From assembly GCF_023487995.1 (NCBI RefSeq), contig NZ_JAMFKN010000001.1, positions 372,001 to 436,000 of the forward strand: a stretch of DNA of 64,000 nt, written 5' to 3'. Position 1 is the stretch's first letter, and the number at the start of each line of letters is the position of its first letter. Both the position numbers and the translations under genes were made by a program. The DNA is from Thermohalobaculum sediminis (GTDB lineage: Bacteria; Pseudomonadota; Alphaproteobacteria; Rhodobacterales; Rhodobacteraceae). A model generated the notes under the pieces. The model made no database searches, was not told the origin of the DNA, and worked only from the letters and a program-made list of their open reading frames with translations. This document shows, one piece after another, positions 16,892-24,133 of the stretch.

Positions 16892-17841
16892 TGGCGTGCC
16901 TTCTCGTTGGTGTCCGCGTCCTCGCGGGCATCCGGGCCGCCGCCGCCTTGCGGTCGCGTCGTGCCCGCTGCGGCCTCGGCGATCAGGGCGAGGGCGCGCG
17001 CGGGGTCTTCCTCGTGCGCGAGATGCCCAAGGCCCGGCAGCGCCACCACCCGCGCGCCGGGCACCCGGGCCGCGATCTCGCGCGCCTCGGCAGGGTCGAC
17101 GGCACGGTCGGCCGTGCCCACCGCCAGCGTCAGCGGCGGGCCGAGGCGCGGCAGGTCCGCGACGAGGGGCGCGAGGTCCCAGCTCGCCATCATCCGCAGC
17201 GCCGCCGCGACATGGCCCGGTGCCCGGATCAGCCGGCGGTAGAGCGCGAGGCCCGCGGGGTCGAGCCGCGAGCCGGTGCCGAGGATCAGCCGCTCGATCG
17301 AGGCAGGGTCGGTCACCGCTCCCAGCGCGAAGAAGCGCGGCGCGATCGGGTTGAGCACCAGGAGCCGCGCGAGCGGCGGGAACACCTGCCCCGCCATCCC
17401 CTTGAACGGCAGGAAGGCGCCGTTGAAGGCAACAACGGCGCCCGGCGCGATGCGGCCGTCCAGCGCCATGCGGCAGAGGATCGCCGCCCCCGCGGAATGC
17501 CCCACCGCCAGCGCAGGCGAAGCACCCAGCGCGCCCAGCAGCTCGCCGAGGAGCCGCGACATGCCCGGCAGCGACAGCCCGCCTACCGGCGGCGTCTGCG
17601 TGAAGCCATGCCCCGGCAGGTCGGGCACGATCACCCGGAAGCGGCGCGAGAGCGGCCCGAACAGGTCGCGCCAGCTCATGCCCGCGGCGCCCGTGCCGTG
17701 CGCCATGAGCAGGTCCGGCCCCTCGCCCGCCACCTGCACGTGCCACTCGAGCCCGCCCGCGCGAATGAAACGGCTGGCGTCCGAATGCGGCCAGCGGCTG
17801 CGCTCGCGGGTCCAGTCGGGCTTGCCGGGCGAGAACATCAT
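16888..17841 (-). CDS. bchO: BchO, alpha/beta hydrolase of the magnesium chelatase operon
   Basis: The 317-residue protein has an alpha/beta-hydrolase fold with a LMAHGTGAAGMSWRDL oxyanion region, the nucleophile elbow VGHSAGAA, a GTADRAVDPAEA acid region and a GLGHLAHEE histidine near the end. BchO homologues nearly always follow bchD and are called magnesium chelatase accessory proteins, but their reaction is unproven. The ATG at 17841 (a second one follows at 17838) lies ten bases past the bchD stop, with GAGGGG before it; the longer frame would run into bchD. The stop overlaps the crtI start. Confidence 0.9.
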   Translation of the reverse strand: MMFSPGKPDWTRERSRWPHSDASRFIRAGGLEWHVQVAGEGPDLLMAHGTGAAGMSWRDLFGPLSRRFRVIVPDLPGHGFTQTPPVGGLSLPGMSRLLGELLGALGASPALAVGHSAGAAILCRMALDGRIAPGAVVAFNGAFLPFKGMAGQVFPPLARLLVLNPIAPRFFALGAVTDPASIERLILGTGSRLDPAGLALYRRLIRAPGHVAAALRMMASWDLAPLVADLPRLGPPLTLAVGTADRAVDPAEAREIAARVPGARVVALPGLGHLAHEEDPARALALIAEAAAGTTRPQGGGGPDAREDADTNEKARQ

Positions 17842-17851
17842 CGCGCGCCCC

Positions 17852-19618
17852 TCATCCGGCCGGCGAGGCGGCGCGAACGGCGTCGCTGAGCCGCCGGGCG
17901 TCGGCCCGCGGCAGGGCAAGATAGCTCGCGCCCATCGCCCCCGCGATGGCGCGGGCCTCCGGCGCCGGGCGGGGCGAGGTGTCGATCAGGATCGAGCTCA
18001 CGCCATCGGCCCTGAGGCGCCGGGCCGCGGCCTGCGCCTCCTCGGCCGCGCGGGAACGCCCGCCCGCCCCGTCGCGCGCAACATTGGCCTTGCCGTCGGT
18101 CAGCACCACCACCACCGGCGTCTGCCCGCGCCGCGCCACCGCCCCCGCCACCTCGGCCGCCGCGTCGAGCGCCGCGGCGAGCGGCGTGCCGCCGCCGCCC
18201 GGCAGGCCCGCGAGGCTGCGCTTGGCACGCAAGAGCGAGCGGGTCGGCGGCAGGACCAGCTCGGCCCCCTGCCCCCGGAAGCTGATCAGCGCCACGTGGT
18301 CGCGCCGCCGGTAGGCCTCGGCCAGCATCAGCTCCACCGCCCCCTTGGCCTCGGCGAGCCGCGCGAGCGCCGAAGAGCCCGAGGCGTCCACCACGAACAG
18401 CGTCGTCGTCTCGGCCCGCTCGCGGAAGCGGCGGATGCGGAAGTCGTCGCGTCGCACCTCGATGAGCGCGCCGCCCGCGCGCTGGCGCAGCGGCTGCCAG
18501 GGCGCCGCCGCCCGCAGCGTGTCGATGAGCGCGAGCCGCGCGCCGCCCCTCGGCTCGCCCCGCCGGGCGCCGAGCGGCCGGCCCCGCAGGACCGAGGAAC
18601 GCACCTGCCCCGCCTTGCCCTGCCCGCCGCCCGGCCGCGCCGCACCGGCGCGCAGCCGGTCGAGCACCCCCTCGGGCAGCGCCGCCTCGACGGCCGCGAG
18701 CAGGATCTCGTCGAGCGGCGGCAGGGGGCGCGCGTCGTCCTCGGTGGCCGCTTCGGGCGGGCTCTCGGGCTCGGGCGCCTCGTCGGGCGGCGGCGCGGTC
18801 TCCTCCGGCGCGGGCAGGCACGTGGCGCGCGGCGCGAGCACCAGCTGCACGGCGAGCGCAAGGTCCGTCTCCTCCACCGCCGCGCGACCGTCGAGCGCGG
18901 CGAGCGCACGGGCCGCGCGCAGCGCCATCTGCGGCGCGCGCAGCGATCCGATGCCCAGCACCGCCGCGGTGGCGCAGAGCGCCTCGACCATCCCCTCGCC
19001 CGCCGCGACCGACGCGAGACGCGCGCGCGCGGCATCGATCTCGGCCCGGCCATGCTCGGGCGGCGCGAGATCGCGGATCGAGACGGCCCCGAGATCGAGC
19101 CAGAAGCCCAGCCGGTCGGTCAGCGCAGCGGCCGGCGCCTCGTCCGCCGCGATCCCCTCGTCGAGCGCCACGACCCCCAGCCGCGCTGCATGGCGTGCGC
19201 GCAGCCCCTCGCGCTCGATGCGGATCGCCCCCTCGTCGAGCGCGGCGGCAAGATGCGCCACCACGCTGCGCGGCAACCGCTCGGCGCCCGGCAGGATCAG
19301 GAGCCCGCCATCAGCCTCGGCGATCAGCCCGGCCTGCCCCACCGGCCGCCCCGCCGCCAGCGTCGCCGCGAGATCGAGCCCACCGAGCAGCCGGTCCTCG
19401 CCCACTCCCAGCGGAACCCGCCGCCAGGGCGCGCCCTCGGGGCAGAGGCGCCGCAGGTGGTCGAGGAAGGCATCGCGCGCAGGGCCCGGCAGCGCGCGCA
19501 GCCGCACGCCGCCCAGTCCGTGGGGATCGACCGCGAGCACCGTGGCGGCGAGGATCGCGAAGCCCCAGGCGGCGGCTCCGCCGCCGTCCCCGGGCTCGCC
19601 TGCCGCCATGTCGCGCAT
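17852..19618 (-). CDS. bchD: Magnesium chelatase subunit D
   Basis: BchD forms a double ring with BchI and helps BchH insert Mg2+ into protoporphyrin IX for bacteriochlorophyll. The 588-residue protein starts with an AAA+-like module that has lost a clear Walker A motif, as is usual for BchD. It continues with an acidic proline-rich linker (about 265-300, PPPDEAPEPESPPEA) and ends in a von Willebrand A domain with the MIDAS motif DASGS near 395 and VVVVLTDGKANVA. The ATG at 19618 is 15 bases after bchI; a second ATG at 19609 is possible. Confidence 0.95.
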   Translation of the reverse strand: MRDMAAGEPGDGGGAAAWGFAILAATVLAVDPHGLGGVRLRALPGPARDAFLDHLRRLCPEGAPWRRVPLGVGEDRLLGGLDLAATLAAGRPVGQAGLIAEADGGLLILPGAERLPRSVVAHLAAALDEGAIRIEREGLRARHAARLGVVALDEGIAADEAPAAALTDRLGFWLDLGAVSIRDLAPPEHGRAEIDAARARLASVAAGEGMVEALCATAAVLGIGSLRAPQMALRAARALAALDGRAAVEETDLALAVQLVLAPRATCLPAPEETAPPPDEAPEPESPPEAATEDDARPLPPLDEILLAAVEAALPEGVLDRLRAGAARPGGGQGKAGQVRSSVLRGRPLGARRGEPRGGARLALIDTLRAAAPWQPLRQRAGGALIEVRRDDFRIRRFRERAETTTLFVVDASGSSALARLAEAKGAVELMLAEAYRRRDHVALISFRGQGAELVLPPTRSLLRAKRSLAGLPGGGGTPLAAALDAAAEVAGAVARRGQTPVVVVLTDGKANVARDGAGGRSRAAEEAQAAARRLRADGVSSILIDTSPRPAPEARAIAGAMGASYLALPRADARRLSDAVRAASPAG

Positions 19619-19633
19619 CGCGCCCTGCCCCTC

Positions 19634-20647
19634 TCAGGCGCCGAGCAGGTCGGCCACCGCGCGCTCGACCCGCACCGTCGAGCCGGTGTCGTCGAGCGGG
19701 TTGCGCCGCAGCCGGTGCCTCAGCGCCATCGGCGCCACGCGGCGCAGGTGGCTGTCGGTCACGCGCCCGGCCCCTTCGAGCGCCGCGAGCGCCCGTGCCG
19801 CCCGGATCAGCGTGAGTTCCCCCCGCAGCCCGTCGGTGCCAAGACCGATGCAAAGCTCGGCCGACCGCTCGCGCATCGGATCGGGCACCTCGACCCCACC
19901 CAGCCGGGCCCGCGCGGACAGGATGCGTCGGCCGCATTCCGCGTCCTCGCCCGCCCAGCGGGCGGTGAACCCCTCGGGGTCACGCTCGAAGGCATCGCGG
20001 CGGCGGACCACCTCGATCCGCGTGGGCACGTCGCCGGGTGTGCGCACCTCGACCGCGAGGCCGAAGCGGTCGAGCAACTGCGGGCGAAGTTCGCCTTCCT
20101 CGGGGTTGCCCGAGCCGACCAGCACGAATCGCGCCGGGTGCCGCACGGAAAGACCCTCCCGCTCGACCACGTTCTCGCCCGAGGCCGCGACGTCGAGCAG
20201 CAGGTCCACCAGGTGATCTTCCAGCAGGTTCACCTCGTCGATATACAGAAACCCGCGATGCGCGCGCGCCAGCAGCCCCGGCTCGAACGCCTTCTCGCCC
20301 GTCGTCAGGGCGCGCTCGAGGTCCAGCGCACCCACCACGCGGTCCTCGGTCGCCCCCAGCGGCAGGTCGACCACCGGCACCGGGACGTCCACCGCTTCCG
20401 CCGCGCCCCCGGCACAGGCGGGACAGAACGACGTGGGCGCGTCCGGGTCGCAGTTGAAGCGGCAGCCCCTGATCGCGCGCATTGGCGGCAACAGCGCCGC
20501 GAGCGCCCGAATCGTGGTCGATTTGCCGGTGCCGCGATCGCCGAAGGCCAGCACGCCGCCGATCGCGGGCTCGACCGCGGCGATCAGCAGCGCGTCCTTC
20601 ATCTCCTGCTGTCCCACGATGGCCGAGAATGGGAAGAGTGCAGGCAT
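19634..20647 (-). CDS. bchI: Magnesium chelatase ATPase subunit I
   Basis: BchI is the AAA+ motor of magnesium chelatase. The 337-residue protein has FPFSAIVGQQEMK at the start, Walker A GDRGTGKST at about 36-44, Walker B FLYIDEVNLL near 133, sensor 1 VLVGSGNPEEG and an arginine-finger region around LRPQLLDRFGL. The length fits the family. It is the first gene of the operon, and a PpsR-like operator and promoter lie just upstream. In many Rhodobacterales crtA precedes bchI; here gshA is on the other side instead. Confidence 0.97.
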   Translation of the reverse strand: MPALFPFSAIVGQQEMKDALLIAAVEPAIGGVLAFGDRGTGKSTTIRALAALLPPMRAIRGCRFNCDPDAPTSFCPACAGGAAEAVDVPVPVVDLPLGATEDRVVGALDLERALTTGEKAFEPGLLARAHRGFLYIDEVNLLEDHLVDLLLDVAASGENVVEREGLSVRHPARFVLVGSGNPEEGELRPQLLDRFGLAVEVRTPGDVPTRIEVVRRRDAFERDPEGFTARWAGEDAECGRRILSARARLGGVEVPDPMRERSAELCIGLGTDGLRGELTLIRAARALAALEGAGRVTDSHLRRVAPMALRHRLRRNPLDDTGSTVRVERAVADLLGA

Positions 20648-20690
20648 ATCGGACCCCCGTCCTCTGCGCCGGCCAGCCGCCCGCGCGAAG

Positions 20691-20708
20691 CGTCAACTTG
20701 AATTGACA
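20691..20708 (-). promoter_or_regulatory. PpsR/CrtJ-like operator of the bchI operon
   Basis: Read on the minus strand the site is TGTCAATTCAAGTTGACG, that is TGT-N12-AC followed by G. It differs by one base from the PpsR/CrtJ consensus TGT-N12-ACA and has near-symmetric half-sites TGTCAA and TTGACG. PpsR represses bch and crt promoters in air and high light. The site lies 44-61 bases before the bchI ATG and overlaps the predicted start of transcription, a position suited to repression. Only one copy is evident. Confidence 0.75.
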
Positions 20709-20734
20709 GTCTAGCATTCAATTTTTCCAGACAA
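20708..20734 (-). promoter_or_regulatory. Candidate promoter of the bchI-crtB operon
   Basis: On the minus strand TTGTCT is followed after 15 bases by TAGACT (20708-20713), a fair -10 match; an alternative -35 TTGTTG gives 18 bases spacing. The -10 element touches the PpsR-like site. This is pattern matching only. Confidence 0.35.
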
Positions 20735-20887
20735 CAAGTGCCGCGATCCTGTCACCCGCGGCGAGGGTGCAATCCGTCTCACATCAAGATTTCGTGTGCG
20801 CCCGTCCCCGCAACTGCGGGCTTGCCGCGCGACGCCCCCTCGATTACGTCCCGCGAGGTTCGAGAGGCGGCGAGAGAGGGAAGCCCG

Positions 20888-22252
20888 ATGTCGATCCCGC
20901 AGCAGGGTGGCGGTCCCGTCGAGGGTGTCGAGGATCTCGTCGGCTGGATGGCCGCGGGCTGCAAGCCGCGGGATGCCTGGCGCATCGGCACCGAGCACGA
21001 GAAGTTCGGCTATGACAAGGCGGCCCTGAAACCCCTGCCCTACGAGGGCGCGTGTTCGGTCAGGGCGATGCTCGAAGGCTTGCGCGACCGCTTCGGCTGG
21101 GCGCCGGTGCTCGAGCAGGGCAACATCATCGGCCTGACCAAGGACGGCGCGAACGTGTCCCTGGAACCAGGCGGCCAGTTGGAGCTGTCGGGCGCGCCGC
21201 TCGAGACGATCCACCAGACCTGCGACGAGGTGAACGCGCATCTGGCCGAGGTGAAGGCCGTGGCCGACGCGATCGGCGCGGGCTTCATCGGGCTCGGCGC
21301 CGCGCCCATCTGGCGGCACGAGGACATGGACCGGATGCCCAAGGGGCGCTACCGGCTGATGACCGCCTACATGGGCCGGGTCGGCACGCATGGCACGCAG
21401 ATGATGTATCGCACCTGCACCGTGCAGGTGAACCTCGACTTCGCCTCGGAAGCCGACATGGTCAAGAAGCTGCGCGTCTCGCTGGCGCTCCAGCCGCTCG
21501 CGACCGCGCTGTTCGCCAATTCGCCGTTCTTCGAGGGCAAGCCCAACGGGTTCCTCAGCTGGCGCTCGCGCATCTGGCGCGACCTCGACCCGGCGCGGAC
21601 CGGCACGCTGCCCTTCGCCTTCGAGGACGGCATGGGCTTCGAGCGCTATGTGGACTACGCGCTCGATGTGCCGATGTATTTCGTCTACCGCGACGGCAAG
21701 TACATCGACGCGCTGGGCCAGTCGTTCCGCGACTTCATGGCCGGTCGCCTGCCCGCCCTGCCGGGCGAGAAGCCCACGCTGGGCGACTGGGCCGACCACC
21801 TGACGACGCTGTTCCCCGAGGCGCGCGTCAAGCGCTTCATCGAGATGCGCGGCGCCGATGGTGGCCCGTGGCGCAGGCTGTGCGCGCTGCCGGCGCTGTG
21901 GGTCGGGCTGCTCTACGACGACACCGCGCTCGACGCCGCGTGGCAGATGGCGAAGGACTGGACGGCCGAGGAGCGCGAGCAGCTTCGCATCGACGCCTCG
22001 CGCCAGGGGCTGAAGGCCACGATCCGCGGGCGCAGCCTGCAGGACATCGCGAAGGAAGCGCTGGGCATCGCGCGGGCCGGCCTCGCCGCACGGGCCCGCG
22101 CGCAGGGCTTCGACCGGGACGAGACGCACTTCCTCAACGCGCTGCACGAGATCGCCGACAGCGGCGTGACCCCGGCCGAGGAACTGCTCGCCCGCTACCA
22201 TGGCGACTGGAAGGGCGATCTGAGCCGCATCTACGCGGAATATTCCTACTGA
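20888..22252 (+). CDS. gshA: Glutamate-cysteine ligase, plant/alphaproteobacterial class
   Basis: The enzyme makes gamma-glutamylcysteine, the first step of glutathione synthesis. The 454-residue protein begins with a short helix and the conserved WRIGTEHEKFGYD near 32-44, then VSLEPGGQLELSGAP near 91, YMGRVGTHGTQMMYRTCTVQVNLDF near 160-185, and FANSPFFEGKPNGFLSWRSRIW near 215. This is the class 3 ligase of plants and Proteobacteria. The ATG at 20888 follows a purine-rich GAGAGGGAAGC. It is transcribed divergently from the bchI operon, so its promoter lies next to the PpsR-like site. Confidence 0.95.
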   Translation: MSIPQQGGGPVEGVEDLVGWMAAGCKPRDAWRIGTEHEKFGYDKAALKPLPYEGACSVRAMLEGLRDRFGWAPVLEQGNIIGLTKDGANVSLEPGGQLELSGAPLETIHQTCDEVNAHLAEVKAVADAIGAGFIGLGAAPIWRHEDMDRMPKGRYRLMTAYMGRVGTHGTQMMYRTCTVQVNLDFASEADMVKKLRVSLALQPLATALFANSPFFEGKPNGFLSWRSRIWRDLDPARTGTLPFAFEDGMGFERYVDYALDVPMYFVYRDGKYIDALGQSFRDFMAGRLPALPGEKPTLGDWADHLTTLFPEARVKRFIEMRGADGGPWRRLCALPALWVGLLYDDTALDAAWQMAKDWTAEEREQLRIDASRQGLKATIRGRSLQDIAKEALGIARAGLAARARAQGFDRDETHFLNALHEIADSGVTPAEELLARYHGDWKGDLSRIYAEYSY

Positions 22253-22266
22253 GCGCCACCGGGCAG

Positions 22267-22291
22267 GCCCCGGGGCGCGCCAGCCCGGGGC
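22267..22291 (+). terminator. GC hairpin after gshA
   Basis: GCCCCGGG (22267-22274) and CCCGGGGC (22284-22291) pair perfectly around a nine-base loop, 14 bases past the gshA stop and between convergent genes. There is no T tract, so terminator function is only likely. Confidence 0.45.
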
Positions 22292-22319
22292 CCGGCCCGA
22301 TCGCGCCGCGCCGCGGCGA

Positions 22320-22895
22320 TCAGATCCCGCGCCGCCCCAGCGCCTGTACCTCCTCCAGCCAACGCGCCCGCTGTTCGGGCGTCGAGATGTCCACCATGCC
22401 GAAATAGGTGCGCCGCACCGGCCCGATCCCGGCATGTTCGAGGATCTGCTTCGAGAAGGTCCGCGCCGAGCGCGCGCCGGCAACGAAGCGATAGACCATC
22501 ACCGGCATCTGCATCGTCACGATCACCCGGGCCGAGCGCCCCGTCAGCAGCGGACGATACCAGGGCGGCCCGTCGATCTTCTCGGCCGCCCAGCCCATCT
22601 GGAACACGCGCTCGATGAAGCCCTTCATCAGCGCGGGAGCCGAGCCGAACCACATCGGCCAGACCCAGACCGAATGCTGCGCCGCCCCGATCGCCGCCTG
22701 CGCGGCCATCAGGTCAGGCTCGAGCGGCTGGTCGCCCTTGAAGCCGCCATGCAGGATCGGGTCGAAGCCGAGATCGGCCAACCGGATGACCTCGACCTCG
22801 TGCCCGGCCTCGCGCGCGCCTTGGGCGTAGCTGTCGCCCAGCGCCTCGCAGAAGCTGCGCGGCCGCGGATGGCCGACGATGACGGCGATCTTCAT
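22320..22895 (-). CDS. NAD(P)H:quinone oxidoreductase-like flavodoxin-fold protein
   Basis: The 191-residue protein has the flavodoxin_2 fold: MKIAVIVGHPRPRSFCEAL at the start binds the FMN/FAD phosphate, and WVWPMWFGSAPALMKGFIERVF near 77-98 is the family signature. Relatives such as MdaB, YwrO and KefF reduce quinones with NAD(P)H in the cytoplasm. It follows the FAD oxidoreductase gene by 70 bases on the same strand and might serve the same redox pathway. The substrate is not known. Confidence 0.87.
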   Translation of the reverse strand: MKIAVIVGHPRPRSFCEALGDSYAQGAREAGHEVEVIRLADLGFDPILHGGFKGDQPLEPDLMAAQAAIGAAQHSVWVWPMWFGSAPALMKGFIERVFQMGWAAEKIDGPPWYRPLLTGRSARVIVTMQMPVMVYRFVAGARSARTFSKQILEHAGIGPVRRTYFGMVDISTPEQRARWLEEVQALGRRGI

Positions 22896-22965
22896 GGGGC
22901 CCCTCCTGTCCGGTCGGGGGCACCATGGGGGGAATCAGCCCGCGCGCGCCTTGCGCCGGATCAAG

Positions 22966-24132
22966 TCAGTAGATCCCGGCCTCTGCATTCGGCGCGCCCC
23001 CCTCCATTCGCATGATGCCGAGCGCGGAGAGGTCGAGCGTGCGATAGCCGCCATCCATGATCAGCTCGGCAATCCCCCGCCCCACCGCCGGCGCCTGCTG
23101 CAAGCCATGGCCCGAGAAGCCATTGGCGAAGATCAGGTTCGCGCAAGCATCGTGCAACCCGATCACGGCGTTCTGGTCGAGCGTGTTCCAGGCGTAATGG
23201 CCTGCCCAGACGCCGGTCAGCCGGATCGCCTCGAAGGCGGGCGAGCGGGCGGCCAGCAGCGGCCAGACGGTCTCCTCGAACTCGGCATAGCGCGGCTCGA
23301 AGTCGTCGTGATCGACGGCGGGGTCGGGATCGGGGCCTATGCCCGCAATGAAGCCCTCGCCTTCGGGCCGGCACCACAGGCGCGAGGCGTCGATCATCAG
23401 CGGCAGCCGCCCCGCGGGCGGCGTCTGGCAGGTGAAATGGAAGACCGTGCGCTTCCTCGGCTCGACCGCGAGGTCGATTCCCGCCCAGCCCGCGACCAGC
23501 GCGGCCCGGGTGCCCGCGGCGTTCACGACATGGCCGCAGGCGATCTCGGCCCCCGAAGCGAGCCGGACCGCCGCCACCCGGTCGCCCGCCATCTTGACCC
23601 CCACCGCCTCGTCGCGCCGCCACTCGGCCCCCGCGGCCTGCGAGCCCACGCGAAGGCCGCGCAGCAAGGCCATGTTGTCGAACCATCCCTCGCCCGACAG
23701 GCCCAGCGAGCCGAGCGCCAGACCCTCGACGTTCAGATGCGGAAATCGCGCCGCGATCTCCGGCGGCGCGAGCAGCGCCACATCCGCCCCGCAGGCCCGT
23801 TGCAGCGCATGGTTGCGCCGCAGCGCCGCCGCGCCCGCCTCGTCGCCCGCGAGGATCAGGTACCCGTTCTCGCGGAAGCTCAGTCCCTCGCAATCCGGTC
23901 CGCGAAATTCCCGAATGAAATCTGTCCCGTATTGCGAGATCCTGATGTTCGTCTCGTTCGAGAACTGGTGTCGGATGCCCGAAGCCGCCAGCGCCGTCGA
24001 GGCCTTGGCATAGGCCGGGTCGCGCTCGAGCACCACCACCCGCCCCCAGAACCGCCGGGCAGCCTTGAGGTGCCAGGCGACCGAGGCCCCCGTGACCGCG
24101 CCGCCGATGACGACGACATCCGCCGTCTCCAT
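22966..24132 (-). CDS. FAD-dependent oxidoreductase of the D-amino acid/glycine oxidase family
   Basis: The 388-residue protein opens with a Rossmann motif ADVVVIGGAVTGASVAWHL, has STALAASGIRHQFSN where FAD-binding DAO proteins carry the flavin loop, and ends with FANGFSGHGLQQAPAVGRGIAELI, the DAO-family C-terminal FAD motif. Members oxidise amines or amino acids (sarcosine, glycine, D-amino acids). The start codon is one base past the stop of the ThDP enzyme, so the two are translationally coupled and likely act in one pathway. The substrate is not predictable. Confidence 0.85.
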   Translation of the reverse strand: METADVVVIGGAVTGASVAWHLKAARRFWGRVVVLERDPAYAKASTALAASGIRHQFSNETNIRISQYGTDFIREFRGPDCEGLSFRENGYLILAGDEAGAAALRRNHALQRACGADVALLAPPEIAARFPHLNVEGLALGSLGLSGEGWFDNMALLRGLRVGSQAAGAEWRRDEAVGVKMAGDRVAAVRLASGAEIACGHVVNAAGTRAALVAGWAGIDLAVEPRKRTVFHFTCQTPPAGRLPLMIDASRLWCRPEGEGFIAGIGPDPDPAVDHDDFEPRYAEFEETVWPLLAARSPAFEAIRLTGVWAGHYAWNTLDQNAVIGLHDACANLIFANGFSGHGLQQAPAVGRGIAELIMDGGYRTLDLSALGIMRMEGGAPNAEAGIY

Positions 24133-24133
24133 C

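Noticed and set aside
17276-20701. Long plus-strand open frame of 1141 codons opposite bchD and bchI
   Set aside because: It is antisense to two certain genes, is rich in Arg, Gly and Pro, and has no recognisable domain. High GC content creates such shadow frames.
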